Shown: positions 60,622 to 64,000 of the stretch, piece by piece
Layout: each line of letters starts with the position of its first letter
Numbering within the stretch: position 1 is the first letter of the stretch
Assembly (NCBI RefSeq): GCF_002355415.1
Contig: NZ_AP014936.1
Location: 3,509,501 to 3,573,500 of the forward strand
Reading direction: 5' to 3'
Length of the DNA: 64,000 nucleotides
DNA from: Sulfurifustis variabilis
GTDB lineage: Bacteria > Pseudomonadota > Gammaproteobacteria > Acidiferrobacterales > Sulfurifustaceae
Program-made: the position numbers and the translations under genes
The notes under the pieces: generated by a model
What the model was told of the DNA's origin: nothing
What the model saw: only the letters and a program-made list of their open reading frames with translations
The model's database searches: none

Positions 60622-61227
60622 TCAGCGCCGCCTTCGAGGGCCCCTGCGCCGGGGCTCGCCGGACGTCTTCGCCTGCTCCTTCGCCGCCGCCTGCGCCCCC
60701 GCGACGTGAGCGGCATCGGCGAGGGCCGGCGCCCGATCCTTCTTCTCGTACAACGCCAGCCGCTGGCGCGCGCCGCCGCGCCGGAAGACCACTCCGTCGG
60801 GATGGATCTCGTCGAGCAGCCACTCGCCGACCCTCGTGCCCCGCGCCAGGCGCACCGTCCGGGCCGGACTCTGGTCCTGAAAGATCGCGAACCGCGCGTC
60901 CGGCGCGATGACGACGCCGGTCAGCGTCAGCTGGCGCAGGTCGGCGGCGACCGCCGGCGTCGCGCTCTCTTCGATCGGCGGCGGACGGCGCGAGGCGTCG
61001 AACAGCGGGCGCTCCACGATCGCCGCGTAATGCTGCAAGGGCGCGAGCGCGGCGAGCTCGGCGGGCAACGCCACCGGTGCCGGGCCCGGCGCCCCGGCGA
61101 CACCCGCTTCGGCCTGGGCGATGCCCGGCTCGGGAGAGATTTCGAGCGTGATCACCGCGAGCAGGCAGGCGCACAGCCCCGCGAGTCCGAGCCGCAGCGC
61201 GCCGACGCGTGCGAGCCGCGGGCTCAT
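60622..61227 (-). CDS. Type II secretion GspC/GspN-like inner-membrane protein
   Basis: A 201-residue bitopic protein: a short basic N-terminus, one transmembrane segment (LRLGLAGLCACLLAVITLEI), a linker, and a homology-region domain as in GspC/GspN and PilP (PLFDASRRPPPIEE, LRQLTLTGVVIAPDARFAIF, TVRLARGTRVGEWLLDEIHP, GVVFRRGGARQRLALYEKK). This domain usually docks on the secretin N0 domain. The Lys/Arg-rich C-terminus is low-complexity. It overlaps gspM by four bases and is 47 bases before gspD, as expected for the GspN position of shorter type II operons. GspC versus GspN naming is uncertain. Confidence 0.82.
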   Translation of the reverse strand: MSPRLARVGALRLGLAGLCACLLAVITLEISPEPGIAQAEAGVAGAPGPAPVALPAELAALAPLQHYAAIVERPLFDASRRPPPIEESATPAVAADLRQLTLTGVVIAPDARFAIFQDQSPARTVRLARGTRVGEWLLDEIHPDGVVFRRGGARQRLALYEKKDRAPALADAAHVAGAQAAAKEQAKTSGEPRRRGPRRRR

Positions 61228-61805
61228 GCGGTCGGCCCCCGCGCGTAACCGGAGACGTCGAAGCTGATCGACAGCTCCTGCCCCGTCGTCCCGGGACCCG
61301 GCGCCCGCCGGGCCGCCGCCGGCTCGATCACGACGTTGTCGAGCACGAGGATCGGCCGGGACGACTCCAGCGCGTGCAGCACCTGCCGGAGGGATTCGAT
61401 GCCGCCCCGCATGCGCACCTTGACCGTCACCTCGGCGAAGCCGTCGCCCGGCTGGCCGTTCGCCGCCTGCGTGCTGAGCAGCTCGCCCCGGGCGCGTTCC
61501 ACCGCGCGCTTCACGATCCCCTGCACCTCGGCGGAGGCGAGCGCGGGCTTGCGCTCGGCCAGGGCGTAGCGCTTCGCGAGGTCGCGCCGCGTCAGCTGGT
61601 CGAGCGCCCGCTGGTTGGCCGCGCGCGTCGCGGCGAGCGCGCGGTACTGCCCGAGCCGGTGCGTGAGATCGGCGATCCGCTCGTCGTAGTGGCGGTACAG
61701 GCCGATCACGGGGGCGACGGCCGCGAGATAGCCGAGCGCCGCGGCGAGCGCGAGCAGCGCCAGCGCGGCGGCGCGGCTCTGCGCGGGTGTCAGGCGTTCG
61801 ATCAC
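61224..61805 (-). CDS. gspM: Type II secretion system protein GspM (subtype II)
   Basis: A 193-residue inner-membrane component of the assembly platform. It begins at a GTG overlapping the gspL stop (GTGA), with an N-terminal transmembrane helix (ALALLALAAALGYLAAVAPV) followed by a coiled coil (YRHYDERIADLTHRLGQYRA) and a ferredoxin-like C-terminal domain (AEVTVKVRMRGGIESLRQVL, HALESSRPILVLDNVVIEPA). The pattern matches the GspM_II family that partners GspL. Its stop overlaps the next gene by four bases. Confidence 0.88.
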   Translation of the reverse strand: MIERLTPAQSRAAALALLALAAALGYLAAVAPVIGLYRHYDERIADLTHRLGQYRALAATRAANQRALDQLTRRDLAKRYALAERKPALASAEVQGIVKRAVERARGELLSTQAANGQPGDGFAEVTVKVRMRGGIESLRQVLHALESSRPILVLDNVVIEPAAARRAPGPGTTGQELSISFDVSGYARGPTA

Positions 61806-62914
61806 GGTTGCCCCGACGGCACGGCGGTGGCGGACAGCACGAAGCGCTCCTGCTCGTTCCGGACGTCGCGCGTGACGCTCGCGTCGAAGCTCGCGTCCCG
61901 GAGCAACGCGGAGTGCTCGATCAGGGTGGCGAGACCGGAGGCATCGGCCGACTCGCCGCGCAGACGCACGCGTCCGTTGCTGAGCTCCAGACGGTTCAAC
62001 CAGGTGCTGTCGGGCAGCAGGCGCGTGACCTCGTCGAGGACCTCGATCACGCTCGGCCGCGCGCGGCGCCTGCCGACGAGCGACTGCTCCTCCGCCACCC
62101 GCCGTTCCAGCTCCTTGCGCACCTCGCCCGCCGTCTGCGCCTCCTGCCGGGCCGCCGCCACTTCCCGCTCGAGCCTGGCCGCCGCGTTCAGCTTCTGCAC
62201 GAACGGCAGCGCGACGGCGGTCGAGAGCAGGAACACGGCGAGGGTCGCGAGCGCCCGGTCCGGCCAGCCCTGTGCCCTCGCCCGCCGGGCTCTGCCCTCG
62301 ATCGGAAGCAGGTTCATTCCGTCGCCGCCGACCGGGTCGTCGCCGACGTGCAGCGCCTTCGGCTCGAGCCCCTCCTGACGCAAGGCCGCAAGCAGCGGAT
62401 CGACTTCCTTGCGCGTCACCAGCGCGAGCGCGGTGCGCAATTGGCGTCCGGCCGGGTCGCGGCCGAGGACCGCGAAGTCGTAGTACACCTGCTCCGCCCT
62501 GAACGGCGTGTGGCGATCCATCTCGAACGCCAGCACCTCGCGCAGGTTCTTCTCGGCGGCGAGCGGCAGCGTCAGCGTGCGACGGAGCACCCGCGTCGGC
62601 GGAACGTGCACGACGACGTCGTGCACGGGCGCGCCGCAGGCCGTCCTGATCGCCTCGCCGGCCGCGCCGGGGTCCACGGGCATCGCCAGCTCGGCGATCC
62701 GGCGGTCCCCCGCGGGCTCGGTCAGCGTGAAGACCGCGGTCGCCCCGTCGAACTCGACGCGCAGCACTCTCCCGCGGCCGCGCAGGCGCTCGCGCAGCCG
62801 GCGCGGCAGCAGCGCGAGGAGCTCCTTCGCCCACCACGCGAGGAACGCATCGAGCCGTGCGCGGAGGGAAGCGCACGCCGCTCTCGCCGCCCGATGGAGC
62901 CCTTTCAGCTCCAT
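61802..62914 (-). CDS. gspL: Type II secretion system protein GspL with PilN-like C-terminus
   Basis: A 370-residue inner-membrane protein from the ATG at 62914. The cytosolic part is an actin-like fold (VLRVEFDGATAVFTL, VVVHVPPTRVLRRTLTLPLA, LREVLAFEMDRHTPFRAEQV), followed by one transmembrane helix (about 233-253, LATLAVFLLSTAVALPFVQK), a coiled coil rich in Glu/Arg (LEREVAAARQEAQTAGEVRK) and a PilN/ferredoxin-like periplasmic domain (VTRLLPDSTWLNRLELSNGR). GspL links the ATPase GspE to the platform. It overlaps gspK by ten bases and gspM by four. Confidence 0.9.
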   Translation of the reverse strand: MELKGLHRAARAACASLRARLDAFLAWWAKELLALLPRRLRERLRGRGRVLRVEFDGATAVFTLTEPAGDRRIAELAMPVDPGAAGEAIRTACGAPVHDVVVHVPPTRVLRRTLTLPLAAEKNLREVLAFEMDRHTPFRAEQVYYDFAVLGRDPAGRQLRTALALVTRKEVDPLLAALRQEGLEPKALHVGDDPVGGDGMNLLPIEGRARRARAQGWPDRALATLAVFLLSTAVALPFVQKLNAAARLEREVAAARQEAQTAGEVRKELERRVAEEQSLVGRRRARPSVIEVLDEVTRLLPDSTWLNRLELSNGRVRLRGESADASGLATLIEHSALLRDASFDASVTRDVRNEQERFVLSATAVPSGQP

Positions 62915-63840
62915 GCCGCTTCTCCCTCGCGCGGTACCGTTGCCGGGAAGAGCTCGTCGCCGTCCGCGCGCCACTGGAGGATCGTGAACGCCGCCCCACG
63001 ATCCCGATGACGGACGGCGACGATCGCCGTAACGTGGGCCGTCACGCCGTTCGGCGCGCGCGCCTGGGCGTGAATCGCGCAGGTCGCGTTTCGCAGACGC
63101 GCCGCTGCCCGTCGGTCGCTTGCGGCGTCGTCGCCGCCCGCCGGCAAGGGCGGCCGCGCCGCGCCGACCGATTCGTCGGCGGCCGCGAGCGCGAGCCGCA
63201 CGAGCGGCGACGCGAGCCGGGGGTCGACGTCGGGCCGGCGCGCGTGGACGGTCAGGGCCGGTTTCAGCCTGCGGTAGAGCGCCGGCGACATGCCGAGCAC
63301 GAGCTGGAGCTCCTCGACGCTGTCGAAGTGCGCGTCCTTCGCGCCGTAGGCCATCCCGGCCGCCAGGTATTCCCGGTCCTCCGCGCCGTCCGGGCGCGTC
63401 AGGTCGTCCGCGTCGCGCCAGTCGAGAATCGCGGCCACCACCCGGCGACGCTCGCCCTCCGCCGACCCGACCGCCTGCAGCAGCCCGTCGAGCAGGCGGG
63501 CGCGCGCGAGGTTGAGATCCAGCTTGCCGGCCTCGTCCTCGATAACGACCCGTACGGTGCTGTGGCCGATCTCCCGCTCCGGGACGGCACCGTGCGCCGG
63601 TTCGCCCTCGCGCGCGAGCAGGGACAGGATGGCGAGGTGCAGCGCGCCTTCGGCCGCATGCCGCGCCTGGGCCTGCGCGAGCAGGTTCCCGGCCAGCCTG
63701 GCTTCGCCGCGCACGGTCGCGGATACCGCGCCCGCGACGATGGCGAGGAGCGCGACCACCCACAACACGGCGATCAACGCGATCCCGCGATGGTGGCCGC
63801 CGGCCGGCGGACCTTTCCGTTTTGCGGTTGCGACGCTCAC
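62905..63840 (-). CDS. gspK: Type II secretion minor pseudopilin GspK
   Basis: A 311-residue pseudopilin at the tip of the type II pseudopilus. From the GTG at 63840 the leader ends HHRG, followed by IALIAVLWVVALLAIVAGAV; as usual for GspK there is no Glu at position 5. The soluble domain shows the family pattern LDLNLARARLLDGLLQAVG, VVAAILDWRDADDLTRPDGA, REYLAAGMAYGAKDAHFDSV, EELQLVLGMSPALYRRLKP and VHARRPDVDPRLAS. The start overlaps the gspJ stop (GTGA). Confidence 0.92.
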   Translation of the reverse strand: MSVATAKRKGPPAGGHHRGIALIAVLWVVALLAIVAGAVSATVRGEARLAGNLLAQAQARHAAEGALHLAILSLLAREGEPAHGAVPEREIGHSTVRVVIEDEAGKLDLNLARARLLDGLLQAVGSAEGERRRVVAAILDWRDADDLTRPDGAEDREYLAAGMAYGAKDAHFDSVEELQLVLGMSPALYRRLKPALTVHARRPDVDPRLASPLVRLALAAADESVGAARPPLPAGGDDAASDRRAAARLRNATCAIHAQARAPNGVTAHVTAIVAVRHRDRGAAFTILQWRADGDELFPATVPREGEAAWS

Positions 63841-64000
63841 GGCGGCACGCTCGCCTTGGGCGCCATCGTCAGCTCCTCCCGCACGTCCGCTCCCGCGCGC
63901 TCGAACCGCAGCCGCAACCGCACGAGGCGCGGCAGCTCGTCCTCGCGATCCCATCGCGAAACCCACTGCGGCGGCGGCCGATCGGGCTCCGCGCGACCGA
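63837..64000 (-). CDS. gspJ: Type II secretion minor pseudopilin GspJ, C-terminal part
   Basis: Partial gene cut by the right edge. The last 53 codons read RPPPQWVSRWDREDELPRLV then RLRLRFERAG, matching the conserved end of GspJ, where a Trp-x(4-8)-LPRxVxL strand precedes the stop. The TGA overlaps the gspK start. Its position before gspK in a J-K-L-M order supports the call. The rest of the gsp operon is presumably beyond the window. Confidence 0.8.
   Translation of the reverse strand, partial: GRAEPDRPPPQWVSRWDREDELPRLVRLRLRFERAGADVREELTMAPKASVPP

Noticed and set aside
1-64000. tRNA, rRNA, CRISPR array, insertion sequence or prophage genes
   Set aside because: I looked for tRNA-like arms, regularly spaced repeats, and transposase, integrase or phage proteins and found none.

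Overview
This is a high-GC chromosomal window with dense, ordinary coding. The content points to a gammaproteobacterium, probably a chemolithotroph-like lineage (inference). The evidence is a Pseudomonas-like neighbourhood (pilGHIJ-chpA next to gshB, a TonB-like gene, algH/yqgE, ruvX, pyrR, pyrB and a pyrC-like gene), a tkt-gap-pgk-pyk-fba run of the kind common in Calvin-cycle bacteria, and a type II secretion operon. I see no tRNA, rRNA, CRISPR array, transposase or phage gene.

Layout. 1-3236: a truncated cache-HAMP sensor kinase with two orphan periplasmic binding proteins upstream of it. 3689-4081: a small CPCC-type cysteine-rich protein. 4204-14358: a carbon-metabolism block on the minus strand (peroxiredoxin-like protein, inositol-monophosphatase-family protein, tkt, gap, pgk, pyk, class II fba), interrupted by a class I aldolase gene on the plus strand. 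14525-16794: a PhnD-like binding protein behind a good sigma-54 promoter candidate, then bioA. 16843-26974: the Chp/Pil chemotaxis-like system of type IV pili (pilG, pilH, pilI, pilJ, a 1861-residue chpA and two CheW-like proteins). 27341-34377: gshA-gshB, a TonB-like gene, yqgE, ruvX, pyrR, pyrB and a dihydroorotase-like gene lacking the HxH metal site; most junctions are 4-base overlaps. 34439-41261: an outer-membrane protein, two NarX-type kinases (one with a ruined ATP site), two response regulators, a lytic transglycosylase and a VPLPA/PEP-CTERM-like protein.

41430-58296 is the most unusual part. A minus-strand operon of about 13.5 kb encodes a 1842-residue secreted beta-rich/beta-helix protein, three cupredoxin-type multicopper-oxidase-like proteins, a lipoprotein, and a subtilisin-like protease with a Calx-beta domain and a MopE-like metal-binding motif. 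Divergent from it are two Sco copper chaperones and a cytochrome c fused to a periplasmic-binding-protein module. Directly beyond, 58358-64000 is a type II secretion operon (gspJ partial, K, L, M, N/C-like, D) that could export such proteins. I read 41-58 kb as a candidate secreted copper/redox system. Metal or extracellular-substrate oxidation is a hypothesis only.

Starts were chosen from Shine-Dalgarno spacing, signal peptides and overlaps. Many genes start with GTG and one with TTG.
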